Source: Paralcaligenes ureilyticus
Lineage (GTDB): Bacteria; Pseudomonadota; Gammaproteobacteria; Burkholderiales; Burkholderiaceae_B
Direction of reading: 5' to 3'
Length of the DNA stretch: 39,875 nucleotides
Assembly: GCF_004346225.1 (NCBI RefSeq)
Contig: NZ_SMAJ01000024.1
Span: forward strand, 1 to 39,875
Shown here in pieces: positions 20,220-28,789 of the stretch. The notes under the pieces are model-generated. The model worked only from the letters and a program-made list of their open reading frames with translations, did not search any database and was not told the DNA's origin. The number at the start of each line of letters is the position of its first letter. Within the stretch, counting starts at the first letter, position 1. Both the position numbers and the translations under genes were made by a program.

Positions 20220-21224
20220 CTAGAAAAGCTTGGCTCCCGATACCTTTACGATCTCCCTGTATTTGGCCAGATCATGCTTGACCAGCTCGGCGAAGGCCTC
20301 GGGTGTCGTGGGCTTGGCATCCGACCCCATGGTCAGCAGGTTTTTACGCACTACCGGGTCTTCGAGCGCCTTGGTATAGGCTTTGTTCAAGCGATCGATA
20401 ATCGGCTTGGGCGTACCGCCTGTGGCGAATACGCCAAACCAGGTGCCCAGGTCGAAGTCTTTCACCCCCGCTTGCTCCATGGTGGGCAGCTTGGGGAAAA
20501 TGGACGAACGCTGCACCGTGGTGACGGCCAAAGCCTTTACCTTCCCATCGGTAATCAGGCCGGCGGCCGAGGCCAGGTTGTCGAACATGAAGTCGGCTTG
20601 GCCCGCCAGCAACGCCAGTTTGGCCGGCGACGCACCCTGATAGGGAATGTGCAGGGTATCGATGCCCATGCGCACGTTGAACAGGGCTCCCGCCAGGTGG
20701 CCAGCACTGCCATTGCCTCCAGACGCAAAATTCAGCTTGCCCGGATGGCTTTTGGCATACGCGGCCAGATCGGCTACCGAGTTGATGTTATGCGCCTTGG
20801 CAAACGCATTGTTGACGATCAGCACATTGGGGACCGACGCAACCAGGGTCACAGGCGCAAAGCTCTTTACCGGATCGAAAGGCAGATTGGGATACAGCCA
20901 GGGGTTGATCGCATTGATGGCGACCGCCCCCATCACCAGGGTATAGCCATCGGGTTTGGCCTTTGCCGCCAAGGCTGCGCCAATATTGCCGCCCGCACCG
21001 GGGTGGTTTTCAACCACCACCGTTTGCCCGAGCTCGGGCTGCACCTTCTGGGCCAACAGCCGAGACATCGTATCGAGCGGCCCGCCCGGCGAATACGGAA
21101 CAATGAACTGCAAGGAATGAGTGGGGAAATCTGCCGCGACAGCCGGTGCCGCGCTGATGAACGCCAAGCCGGCAAGTACGCCGGCGACGATGGTTGCAGG
21201 CCATGATTTAAGGCTGGGCAGCAT
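20220..21224 (-). CDS. Bug-family (TctC-like) periplasmic solute receptor
   Basis: A 334-residue tripartite tricarboxylate transporter receptor of the Bordetella-uptake-gene family. It has a signal peptide (about 1-30, AAPAVAA), then FIVPYSPGGPLDT, the ligand-loop region typical of the family, and VVENHPGAGGNIG. The start at 21224 has GAGG 8 nt upstream. No TctA/TctB membrane proteins are in the window, as is usual for the many orphan Bug receptors of Alcaligenaceae. It follows the aapQMP genes in the same direction after 98 nt. The ligand is unknown (organic or amino acids are commonest). Confidence 0.93.
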   Translation of the reverse strand: MLPSLKSWPATIVAGVLAGLAFISAAPAVAADFPTHSLQFIVPYSPGGPLDTMSRLLAQKVQPELGQTVVVENHPGAGGNIGAALAAKAKPDGYTLVMGAVAINAINPWLYPNLPFDPVKSFAPVTLVASVPNVLIVNNAFAKAHNINSVADLAAYAKSHPGKLNFASGGNGSAGHLAGALFNVRMGIDTLHIPYQGASPAKLALLAGQADFMFDNLASAAGLITDGKVKALAVTTVQRSSIFPKLPTMEQAGVKDFDLGTWFGVFATGGTPKPIIDRLNKAYTKALEDPVVRKNLLTMGSDAKPTTPEAFAELVKHDLAKYREIVKVSGAKLF

Positions 21225-21322
21225 GAATGTATCCTCACTAAAGACAGGTAAATAATGAAACCCCAATACTAACGCGAGTTTTACTGGATGTTCCAGACCT
21301 TTTCCTTTCCGCCCCGCTCCAT

Positions 21323-22063
21323 TCAATGAAGAATCTGACTCAAGAATAAGCGGGTGCGTTCATTTTCCGGCGCATCGAAGAACCTGTCGGGGGTGTTTTG
21401 TTCAATGATTTCGCCTTGATCCATGAATATCACCCGATCGGCCACCTTGCGCGCAAAGCCCATTTCGTGAGTCACGCAAAGCATTGTCATGCCGGATTCC
21501 TGGGCCAGGCCAACCATCACATCCAGCACTTCCTTGACCATCTCGGGATCAAGCGCCGAAGTGGGTTCGTCAAACAGCATGATCTTCGGATCCATGCATA
21601 AAGAACGCGCAATTGCCACGCGTTGCTGCTGGCCGCCCGAGAGCTGGCCCGGAAACTTCTGCGCCTGATCGGGAATACGCACGCGCTCCAGATACTTCAT
21701 GGCCGTGGCCGTGGCCTGGGCTTTGGATTTTTTAAGCACCCAGACAGGCCCGAGAGTCAGGTTTTCGAGCACGGTAAGGTGCGGAAACAGATTGAAGTGT
21801 TGAAACACCATCCCCACATCGCGGCGTATCGCCTCGATCTGCTTGAGATCGTTGGTCAGTTCAATGCCTTCGACCACAATACGGCCCTGTTGGTGCTCTT
21901 CGAGCCGATTGATGCAGCGTATCAGGGTCGATTTGCCCGATCCCGAAGGCCCACAGATAACAATGCGCTCGCCCGGCGATACCGTCAGGTCGATATGGCG
22001 CAGCACATGGAACTGGCCATACCATTTGTTGACGTCTTCAAGGCGAATGATGGCATCAGGCAT
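21323..22063 (-). CDS. aapP: amino-acid ABC transporter, ATP-binding protein
   Basis: A 246-residue ATPase of the polar-amino-acid uptake type (GlnQ/AapP). Walker [10 protein letters not shown] is at 38-46, the Q-loop in FQHFNLFPH, the ABC signature LSGGQQQR, Walker [12 protein letters not shown], and the H-loop in VTHEMGF. It follows the aapM gene by 12 nt and energises the AapQM permease. Substrate is inferred from family: glutamate/glutamine or general L-amino acids. Confidence 0.94.
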   Translation of the reverse strand: MPDAIIRLEDVNKWYGQFHVLRHIDLTVSPGERIVICGPSGSGKSTLIRCINRLEEHQQGRIVVEGIELTNDLKQIEAIRRDVGMVFQHFNLFPHLTVLENLTLGPVWVLKKSKAQATATAMKYLERVRIPDQAQKFPGQLSGGQQQRVAIARSLCMDPKIMLFDEPTSALDPEMVKEVLDVMVGLAQESGMTMLCVTHEMGFARKVADRVIFMDQGEIIEQNTPDRFFDAPENERTRLFLSQILH

Positions 22064-22075
22064 GCCGCGTCTTCC

Positions 22076-23164
22076 TCAGCGTTGGTATCCCGCGTCCAGG
22101 CGCCGCTCCAGCGACTGGCTATAACGCGAAATGGAAAAACAGAACACGAAATAAATCAAGGCAATGAACAGATAGGCCTCGATGTCGAACCCGCGCCACG
22201 CCGCGTCGGACAGCGCCGCCTTGGCGGCCTGCGTCAGATCGAAAATACCGATAATGACGACCAGCGACGTGTCCTTGAACAGTGAAATAAAAATACTGAC
22301 CAGCGGCGGAATAACTACCTTCAACGCCTGAGGCAAAACGATCTTGCGCATCAACTGCCAATAGGTCAGCCCCAATGATTTGGCGCCTTCGTACTGCCCC
22401 TTGGGAATGGCCTGCAAACCGCCGCGCACGGTTTCCGCAATGTAGGCGGCGGCAAAAAGGATGATGGCAATCTGCGCCCGCAAGAGTTTGTCTATATTGA
22501 CGCCCTCGGGCAAAAACAAGGGCAGCATGACCGAGGACATAAACAGCAGGCTGATCAGCGGCACCCCGCGTATCAGCTCGATATACATCACGCACAAGGC
22601 CTTGACGGCCGGCATGTCGGAGCGCCGCCCAAGAGCCAGCAGCACGCCCAGCGGAAAAGCAAAGGCTATCCCGAATGTCGAAAGGATAAGAGTCAGGGGC
22701 AAGCCGCCCCACCGATCGTCTTCGACCACCGACAAGCCCAGCACACCGCCCCACATCAAGAGTGCGACGGCCCCAAGAGCCACAACCCAGATCAGGCCCA
22801 GCGCCGGCCGCCAGAACCGCCGCAGGCAACTGCATATAATCGTCGCAATCAGAATAATCGTGGCCAGCAACGGGCGCCATTGCTCGTCGTAAGGGTAGGT
22901 GCCAAACAGAATGAGCCGGTGCTTCGCCGCAATAAACGCCCAGCACGCGCCGCTTGAGGCCTTACATTCTTGGGCACTGGAGGCGGTATAGTTCGCGCTG
23001 ATGAATAGCCATTCGAATACCCCCGGCAAAAACATCAACAGCATCCAGGCGACCAGCACGGTCAGAACAACGTTTAGCGGCGAGGAAAACAAACGGGTCC
23101 GGCACCAGGCCCATGCGCCTGTATGAGTGGTGGGTGGGATTTCGCCGGCGCGGTCCGAGCCCAT
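22076..23164 (-). CDS. aapM: general L-amino-acid ABC transporter permease AapM
   Basis: A 362-residue inner-membrane permease of the His/Glu/Gln family, longer than GlnP-type permeases because of extra N-terminal membrane segments and a loop, as in AapM/BztC. The EAA loop YEGAKSLGLTYWQLMRKIVLPQALKVVIPP is present. The start at 23164 has GGAG 7 nt upstream and follows the aapQ stop by 1 nt; an in-frame start at 23185 overlaps aapQ. It would pair with AapQ to form the channel. Confidence 0.92.
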   Translation of the reverse strand: MGSDRAGEIPPTTHTGAWAWCRTRLFSSPLNVVLTVLVAWMLLMFLPGVFEWLFISANYTASSAQECKASSGACWAFIAAKHRLILFGTYPYDEQWRPLLATIILIATIICSCLRRFWRPALGLIWVVALGAVALLMWGGVLGLSVVEDDRWGGLPLTLILSTFGIAFAFPLGVLLALGRRSDMPAVKALCVMYIELIRGVPLISLLFMSSVMLPLFLPEGVNIDKLLRAQIAIILFAAAYIAETVRGGLQAIPKGQYEGAKSLGLTYWQLMRKIVLPQALKVVIPPLVSIFISLFKDTSLVVIIGIFDLTQAAKAALSDAAWRGFDIEAYLFIALIYFVFCFSISRYSQSLERRLDAGYQR

Positions 23165-23165
23165 C

Positions 23166-24350
23166 TCAGCGCTCCACCAGCGCAATGCGCTGGTTGTACC
23201 AGTTCATGAAGATCGAGATCGACAAACTGACGACGAGATAGGCGGCCATGATGATCAGAATACCCTCGATGGCCTGGCCAGTCTGGTTCAACGTCGTGTT
23301 CACCACCGAAACAATATCCGGGTAGCCCACGGCGATTGCCAGGGAACTGTTTTTAGTGAGATTCAGGTACTGGCTGGTCATGGGCGGCACAATGACTCGC
23401 AAGGCCTGCGGCAAAATGACCAGGCGCAGCATGCGCGCGCGCGACAATCCCAGAGAACCGGCCGCCTCCCACTGCCCGCGGTCGACCGACTGGATGCCCG
23501 AGCGCACCACTTCGGCCACAAAGGCCGAGGTATACAGGACCAGCCCCGCAAGCAAGGCGGCAAATTCAGGGCTGAGCGTCATGCCCCCTGTAAAGTTGAA
23601 GCCCTTCAGATACGGCATGTCGACGGCCAGGCTTGCGCCGCTAAACAACCAGCCCAGCACCGGCAGGCCGATCAATATGGCCATAGCGATGCGCCCAAGA
23701 GGAAGAACCCGGCCGGTGGCGTCTTGCCGCTTCCTGGCCCAATGGCCCAGAACGATAATCGCCACAATCGCCAGCCCCAGCCCACCCAGCATCCAATCGA
23801 CAGCCCCACCGTGCAAAGTGGGCAGCTTCAAGCCGCGATTGGACAGGAAAACACCCGGCAAGGGGTGCAGCGCCTGCCGCGGGCCGGGCGTATTTGTCGT
23901 AATAACGGCATACCAGAAAAACAGTTGCAGCAAGAGCGGGATATTGCGCACGATCTCGACATAGGCGCCGGCCACCCTCGCCACCAGCCAATTTTTCGAC
24001 AAGCGGGCAACGCCCAGGATCGTCCCGAACAGGGTGGCCGCAACAATGCCTATGACCGACACCTTGAGCGTATTGAGCAGCCCCACCAAGATGGCCCGCT
24101 CGTAAGTATCGGCGGGCGTGTAGGCAATTGCCGACTCGCCTATGGCAAAGCCTGCCTCGCGATGCAGGAACCCGAACCCCGAGGAAATATTGCGCGCCGA
24201 CAGGTTATGCAAGGTATTGGAAACCAGATACCAGACGACAAAACCCACCACGGCCAATATCAGGCCTTGATAAATCCACGACCGCAGAGCCGGGTCATAC
24301 CACGACAGGCGCCGCCGCGGGGCGGGAGAAGAGGTTTTTCTTATCGTCAT
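23166..24350 (-). CDS. aapQ: general L-amino-acid ABC transporter permease AapQ
   Basis: A 394-residue inner-membrane permease, first gene of the cluster. It has several hydrophobic segments, the motif EIVRNIPLLLQLFFWY, and the EAA loop AAGSLGLSRARMLRLVILPQALRVIVPP near the C-terminus, which contacts the ATPase. In the classical aap/bzt arrangement a periplasmic binding-protein gene (aapJ) precedes it; here the upstream neighbour is the divergent ftsE 87 nt away, so the receptor must be encoded elsewhere or replaced. Confidence 0.93.
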   Translation of the reverse strand: MTIRKTSSPAPRRRLSWYDPALRSWIYQGLILAVVGFVVWYLVSNTLHNLSARNISSGFGFLHREAGFAIGESAIAYTPADTYERAILVGLLNTLKVSVIGIVAATLFGTILGVARLSKNWLVARVAGAYVEIVRNIPLLLQLFFWYAVITTNTPGPRQALHPLPGVFLSNRGLKLPTLHGGAVDWMLGGLGLAIVAIIVLGHWARKRQDATGRVLPLGRIAMAILIGLPVLGWLFSGASLAVDMPYLKGFNFTGGMTLSPEFAALLAGLVLYTSAFVAEVVRSGIQSVDRGQWEAAGSLGLSRARMLRLVILPQALRVIVPPMTSQYLNLTKNSSLAIAVGYPDIVSVVNTTLNQTGQAIEGILIIMAAYLVVSLSISIFMNWYNQRIALVER

Positions 24351-24437
24351 GAATCCGAGTCTTGATCAAGTCCTATGGCGCTTTGCATATTCTAAGGGCT
24401 AATGGTTACTATTAGGGAGCGCAACTCGACACTCACC

Positions 24438-25109
24438 ATGATTGAATTCCAGCACGTATTCAAGTCCTACGGACGTGGCCGCAATATCCTGGCCGATCTC
24501 AACTTCCGCGTGGAGCCGGGCGAGTTCGTGTTTGTATCGGGGCCGTCCGGAGCGGGCAAGTCAACCCTGCTCAAACTCATAGGCGGGCTCGAACCTCCCA
24601 GCCGGGGCTCGGTGCACGTCAACGGCCACCGCGTCGATAAAATGCCGACGCGCGCGCGGCCTTACTTACGCCGCGCCGTCGGCATCATTTTGCAGGACAC
24701 TCATCTGCTGTACGACCGCAACGCCATCAACAACGTCCTGCTGCCGCTTACCGTGGCCGGCCTGGAAAACAGCCTGGCCGCGACGCGCGCCCGCGCGGCC
24801 ATGGAAAAGGTCGGCCTGTCGGGCAAGGAAGACCTCAACCCCATTGAAATGTCGGGCGGCGAGCAACAGCGCCTGGCCATCGCCCGCGCCATTGTCAACC
24901 GCCCCGCCATCCTTATCGTTGACGAACCTACCGCCAACCTCGACCAGGAGAGCGCGCGCCGCATTATGGAGGTATTTCGCGATTTCAACCGTGTCGGGGT
25001 CACCACCCTGATTGCCTCGCATGACCGCTCGCTGATGGCCTCATACGCGACGCGCACGCTGCGCATTGATCAGGGCAAGTTTTCCGACCTGCGGGGGGTA
25101 CAACCGTGA
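24438..25109 (+). CDS. ftsE: cell-division ATP-binding protein FtsE
   Basis: A 223-residue ABC ATPase that with FtsX regulates septal peptidoglycan hydrolysis. Walker A GPSGAGKST (35-43), signature MSGGEQQR and Walker B LIVDEPTANLD are intact. The start was set at ATG 24438, where FtsE homology (MIEFQHVFKSYG) begins; ATG 24402 would add 12 unconserved residues. ftsX overlaps its stop by 4 nt (GTGA). Confidence 0.96.
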   Translation: MIEFQHVFKSYGRGRNILADLNFRVEPGEFVFVSGPSGAGKSTLLKLIGGLEPPSRGSVHVNGHRVDKMPTRARPYLRRAVGIILQDTHLLYDRNAINNVLLPLTVAGLENSLAATRARAAMEKVGLSGKEDLNPIEMSGGEQQRLAIARAIVNRPAILIVDEPTANLDQESARRIMEVFRDFNRVGVTTLIASHDRSLMASYATRTLRIDQGKFSDLRGVQP

Positions 25110-26014
25110 ACCGCTGGCTTCGGCAACACCGCTACGCATTGCGGGTGGCCATCCGCCGCCTGTTGCAGCAACCCTTTTCGTCGCTCTCGAACCTGCTGGT
25201 CATCGCACTGACCCTCACCCTGCCCATCATCGGCGCCTCTGCACTGGTTTCGGCGCAGCCGCTGGCCCGGCAAGTTTCGGTGTCGCCCGAAATCACGCTT
25301 TTCCTCAAGCTCAAGACCCCGGCTGATGCCAGCAAAAAAATACTGGATCGCCTGCAGACTGAATACAGCCGCGATGTGGGCGCCGTGCGCCTGGTGCCGC
25401 GCCAGAAAGCCCTGCAAACCCTGAAGGCCAATCCCACCTGGGCCGATGCCCTGGCGGTCCTGCCCGACAATCCTTTGCCTGACGCCATCATTGTTACCCT
25501 TAAAAACGGCGTCGACCTGGCTCAGCATGCAAACTCGCTCGCACAAGAATGGCGCCAATGGCCGCAAGTCGATGCCGTGCAGCTCGACAGTGCCTGGGTA
25601 CAACGACTGGAAGCCCTGCTTCAATTTGGACGTATCGGCCTGGGCCTGCTTGCGATAGGCGTGGCGCTGGTCGTCCTGTCCACCGTGTTCAATACCGTGC
25701 GCATGCAGGCGCTGACCCAGCGTGAAGAAATCGGGGTCGCGCGGCTGGTAGGTGCAACCGAATCCTTTGTAAGACGGCCTTTCCTGTATCTGGGCGCCCT
25801 GACCGGAGTGCTGGCCAGCCTGCTCGCCATACTGCTTTGCGCCCTGGCCCTGATTCCGCTTAATGCAGCGCTGGCCCGTCTGGCGCAAAGCTACGGCGCC
25901 AGCGTATCCCTGCACCTGCCCGACAGCCTGAGCCTGGCGCTGGCTGTTGTTTTAGTAGCCATACTGGGAGCGCTTTCGGCACGCTGGTCCGTCACCCGCA
26001 GCACGCGTTTCTAA
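25106..26014 (+). CDS. ftsX: cell-division protein FtsX
   Basis: A 302-residue membrane partner of FtsE with four predicted membrane segments: one near residues 25-50, then a periplasmic domain, then three at about 175-200, 225-250 and 270-290. It carries the mechanical signal to peptidoglycan hydrolase activators. The start is GTG at 25106, overlapping the ftsE TGA. Its TAA shares one base with the mutY ATG (TAATG). Confidence 0.95.
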   Translation: MNRWLRQHRYALRVAIRRLLQQPFSSLSNLLVIALTLTLPIIGASALVSAQPLARQVSVSPEITLFLKLKTPADASKKILDRLQTEYSRDVGAVRLVPRQKALQTLKANPTWADALAVLPDNPLPDAIIVTLKNGVDLAQHANSLAQEWRQWPQVDAVQLDSAWVQRLEALLQFGRIGLGLLAIGVALVVLSTVFNTVRMQALTQREEIGVARLVGATESFVRRPFLYLGALTGVLASLLAILLCALALIPLNAALARLAQSYGASVSLHLPDSLSLALAVVLVAILGALSARWSVTRSTRF

Positions 26015-27114
26015 TGCCGGCCAACGCCCGCCCCGCTACCGAAGATTTTGCCGCGACTATCGTTCATTGGCAAAAACAGGCCGGCCGCCACGGCCTGCCT
26101 TGGCAGGCAAGCCGTGATCCTTACCCAATATGGCTATCGGAAATCATGCTGCAGCAAACCCAGGTCGGCACCGTCATCGGCTACTACCAGCGATTCCTGG
26201 CGCGCTTTCCTACGCTGCAGGCCCTGGCCCGCGCCACACAGGACGAAGTGATGCCCTATTGGGCGGGCCTGGGCTACTACGCCCGGGCCCGCAACCTGCA
26301 CCGCTGCGCGCAACAAGTGGCCGAACAATGGGGCGGCCACTTTCCGCGCAAAGTCGACGACCTCATGCAGCTTCCAGGCATAGGGCGTTCAACGGCAGCG
26401 GCCATCGCCGCCTTCGCCTACGGCGAACGCCAGCCCATCATGGACGGCAACGTCAAGCGCGTGTTCACGCGCTACTTTGGCGTCTACGGCAATCCCGCCT
26501 CGCGCGCCGTCGAAATCGAGCTATGGAATTACGCCCAGGCCGTGCTCGATGCCGCCGACCCCAAACTGGACATGACCGCCTATACGCAAGGCCTGATGGA
26601 CCTTGGGTCAAGCCGCTGCACCCGCGGCCGCCCAACCTGCGAGCAATGTCCGCTCAATACCCGGTGCTACGCACGGCTCGAATCACGGCAACATGAACTG
26701 CCCACGCCAAAGCCAAGAAAAACAAATAGCGAACGCCAATGCAAAATGCTGATCCTGGAACAAGAGGGAAAAATTCTGCTGGAACAACGCCCCTCCCGCG
26801 GCATATGGGGAGGCTTATGGAGCCTGCCGCAATACGAAGACCAAAACGGCCTGGCCGACGCCTGTCTAAACCTGGGCGTAAATATTGAGCACGGCCAAAA
26901 AATGGCCGCGCTGCAGCACGTTTTTTCACATTTCAAGCTGCATATAGAACCCTGGTACCTGCACTGCCCCCCCACTCGTGTGTCCGAGCCCAGCCCCGAA
27001 CAGGCCTGGGTCGCCATCGAAGACCTGCCCGGCACGGCCCTCCCCGCCCCGGTGAAGAAGCTTTTGTGCAGCATAAAAGAAATAATTGAAGGCGCCCGCA
27101 AGAATACGCAGTAA
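26014..27114 (+). CDS. mutY: A/G-specific adenine DNA glycosylase
   Basis: A 366-residue MutY that removes adenine mispaired with 8-oxoguanine. The catalytic glutamate is E43 (LSEIMLQQTQ), the helix-hairpin-helix is LPGIGRSTAAAIAAF (120-134), and the catalytic aspartate is D144 (IMDGNVKRV). The iron-sulfur cysteines C202, C209, C212 and C218 keep the C-x6-C-x2-C-x5-C spacing. A C-terminal NUDIX-like domain (about 235-355) would read 8-oxoguanine. It is the last gene of an overlapping ftsE-ftsX-mutY transcript. Confidence 0.97.
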   Translation: MPANARPATEDFAATIVHWQKQAGRHGLPWQASRDPYPIWLSEIMLQQTQVGTVIGYYQRFLARFPTLQALARATQDEVMPYWAGLGYYARARNLHRCAQQVAEQWGGHFPRKVDDLMQLPGIGRSTAAAIAAFAYGERQPIMDGNVKRVFTRYFGVYGNPASRAVEIELWNYAQAVLDAADPKLDMTAYTQGLMDLGSSRCTRGRPTCEQCPLNTRCYARLESRQHELPTPKPRKTNSERQCKMLILEQEGKILLEQRPSRGIWGGLWSLPQYEDQNGLADACLNLGVNIEHGQKMAALQHVFSHFKLHIEPWYLHCPPTRVSEPSPEQAWVAIEDLPGTALPAPVKKLLCSIKEIIEGARKNTQ

Positions 27115-27172
27115 CGGCATCGTTTGTAGTCGCTGAACATGTAGCGGCGAACAAAAACGTAGCCGTGAATGA

Positions 27173-27262
27173 TGTAGTGGCAGCCCTTGTGGCTGCCAAA
27201 ATCGTTGAGAGTCGAGGCGGTATCTTTAGAACGCCATGCCACCCACAAGGGGTGGCGCTACA
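27173..27262. repeat. REP-like hairpin pair
   Basis: Units at 27173-27198 (plus; TGTAGT foot, stem GGCAGCC) and 27237-27262 (minus; TGTAGC foot, stem GCCACCC) face each other across 38 nt. Both keep the CTTGT loop and full pairing. A foot-only fragment (TGTAGCGGC) lies near 27139. Confidence 0.88.
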
Positions 27263-27345
27263 TTAACGACGGTCGCGCCAGTTAAATTCACCGACGGTTA
27301 CGCCAATCAAAATTATCGACGATCCTCCAAACATCCATCACACGA

Positions 27346-27575
27346 GCGTCGTGGGCGGTTAAGGCGGGGCGGGCGATTCGGTCACGCCGCGCGCAGGGCC
27401 GGCTTCGGGGATGCAAGGCGTGCGCTGTTTGAGTGGGACGATTGCGAATAGCCCAGTGGGCTATTCGCCCCACGAGTTCGCACGCCGCCCCGAAGCCGGT
27501 CCTGCGCGCGGGAAGTCATGGCGCAGCCATGACCGTGACCGTCGGAGCCCGATCCGCCTTAACCGGCCACGATGC
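27346..27575. repeat. 230-bp long palindromic element, complete copy
   Basis: Nested inverted repeats share one centre: outer arms 27346-27367 and 27554-27575 (20 of 22 paired), next arms 27389-27410 and 27488-27509 (21 of 22), then GGCGTGCG/CGCACGCC, GTGGG/CCCAC, and a perfect 11-bp hairpin GCGAATAGCCC-AGT-GGGCTATTCGC at 27444-27468. A near-identical copy starts at 39728. It has no transposase and is flanked by REP units. Its nature is unknown; a non-autonomous mobile element is one possibility. Confidence 0.85.
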
Positions 27576-27622
27576 GGGGCTAGAAGGTTCCAGCCTAGAT
27601 AGTGTAGCGCGATACAAAAAAA

Positions 27623-27648
27623 TGCCACCCACAAGGGGTGGCACTACA
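27623..27648 (-). repeat. REP-like hairpin after mrdB
   Basis: One 26-nt unit in minus orientation (TGTAGT foot, stem GCCACCC, CTTGT loop), ending 4 nt from the mrdB stop codon. It could help end or stabilise the rod-shape operon transcript. Confidence 0.85.
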
Positions 27649-27652
27649 GGGC

Positions 27653-28789
27653 CTACGGATCTTTGGGCCGATAATGACTGATGCTCATCAATATCCCGCT
27701 GGCAATACCCAGAGTCATGAGCGCCGTCCCGCCGTAGCTCATGAACGGCAACGGCACACCCACCACCGGCAACACGCCCGTCACCATCCCGATATTCACA
27801 AACACATAAACGAAAAACATCATAGACATGGAGCCTGCCATAAGCCGGCCGAATTGACTTCGCGCACGCGCCGCAATCGACAGGCCCCGCGTAATCAGCA
27901 AGGCATAAAGCACCAGCAACATAACCCCACCGTAGAGCCCGAACTCCTCGGCGTATACAGCAAAAATAAAATCCGTCGTTCGCTCAGGGATGAAATCCAG
28001 ATGCGACTGCGTACCCTGCATATAGCCCTTGCCGTATACGCCCCCGGAACCCACGGCAATCATCGACTGGATCGTATGAAACCCCTTGCCCAAAGGGTCT
28101 GAAGTCGGATCCAGCAAAGTACACACTCGATGCTTCTGATAATCGTGCAGCATCACCCAACTGACATCGGGTTGGCATATTTTCGGCTCGTAATGGATCA
28201 GCGCGCCCAAACCCACCACCCCCACCAGCATCAACGGCACCAAAAGCTTGAACGACAAACCGCCCAGATAAATGACACAAAAGCCTGCCGTGAACACCAA
28301 CAAGGCAGTGCCCAAATCGGGCTGTTTGGCAATCAGCCCAAACGGAATCGCCAGCAACACAAGGGCGGCCAGAAAATCGAGAATACGCACTTTGCCCTTA
28401 TGCCGGTGGAAATACCAGGCCAGCATCAAAGGAACCGCAATCTTCATCATCTCCGACGGTTGAATGCGGCCAAAACCAAGGTTCAGCCAACGGGTCGCCC
28501 CCTTGCTGGTTTCGCCGGCAAACTCCACCCCAAGCAAAAGCACAATACCCAGAATATAGAAGGGCACAGCCAGCCGCATCAGCTGCGGCGGCGGCACCAG
28601 CGCCACCGCCCACATCACAAAAAATGCGATCAGGAAATTGCGCGACTGATCGGCAAATCGCCAGTCAGTGCCACCCACCGCCGATTGCATGACAGTCATC
28701 CCCAGCAACATCATTAACGCCAGTATGGCCAGCAGCGGCCAATCGAATGCCGCCAACGCCTTCATGCCCCAATCAATAATGCGTTTCAT
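27653..28789 (-). CDS. mrdB: peptidoglycan glycosyltransferase RodA
   Basis: A 378-residue SEDS-family polymerase with about ten membrane segments that extends glycan strands during side-wall growth. The catalytic aspartate is D158 in AKQPDLGTAL, and WLNLGFGRIQPSEMMK (101-116) is conserved. The C-terminal VGVPLPFMSYGGT is typical of RodA/FtsW. It overlaps the mrdA stop by 4 nt (28786-28789), so it is coupled with its partner PBP2. Confidence 0.96.
   Translation of the reverse strand: MKRIIDWGMKALAAFDWPLLAILALMMLLGMTVMQSAVGGTDWRFADQSRNFLIAFFVMWAVALVPPPQLMRLAVPFYILGIVLLLGVEFAGETSKGATRWLNLGFGRIQPSEMMKIAVPLMLAWYFHRHKGKVRILDFLAALVLLAIPFGLIAKQPDLGTALLVFTAGFCVIYLGGLSFKLLVPLMLVGVVGLGALIHYEPKICQPDVSWVMLHDYQKHRVCTLLDPTSDPLGKGFHTIQSMIAVGSGGVYGKGYMQGTQSHLDFIPERTTDFIFAVYAEEFGLYGGVMLLVLYALLITRGLSIAARARSQFGRLMAGSMSMMFFVYVFVNIGMVTGVLPVVGVPLPFMSYGGTALMTLGIASGILMSISHYRPKDP

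Larger units (their letters stand above)
27115..27652. other. 538-bp convergent intergenic region built of repeats
   Basis: Between the facing ends of mutY and mrdB lie no credible genes. The stretch holds three complete REP-like hairpins, at least two foot-only fragments (near 27139 and 27603), and one complete 230-bp palindromic element. Short open frames here arise from the repeats themselves and recur in the second copy at the window end. Confidence 0.85.

Noticed and set aside
27288-27473. small protein-like frame in the palindromic element, with a similar frame at 39400-39855
   Set aside because: The similarity follows from the DNA repeat; there is no ribosome binding site and the frame crosses hairpin arms.
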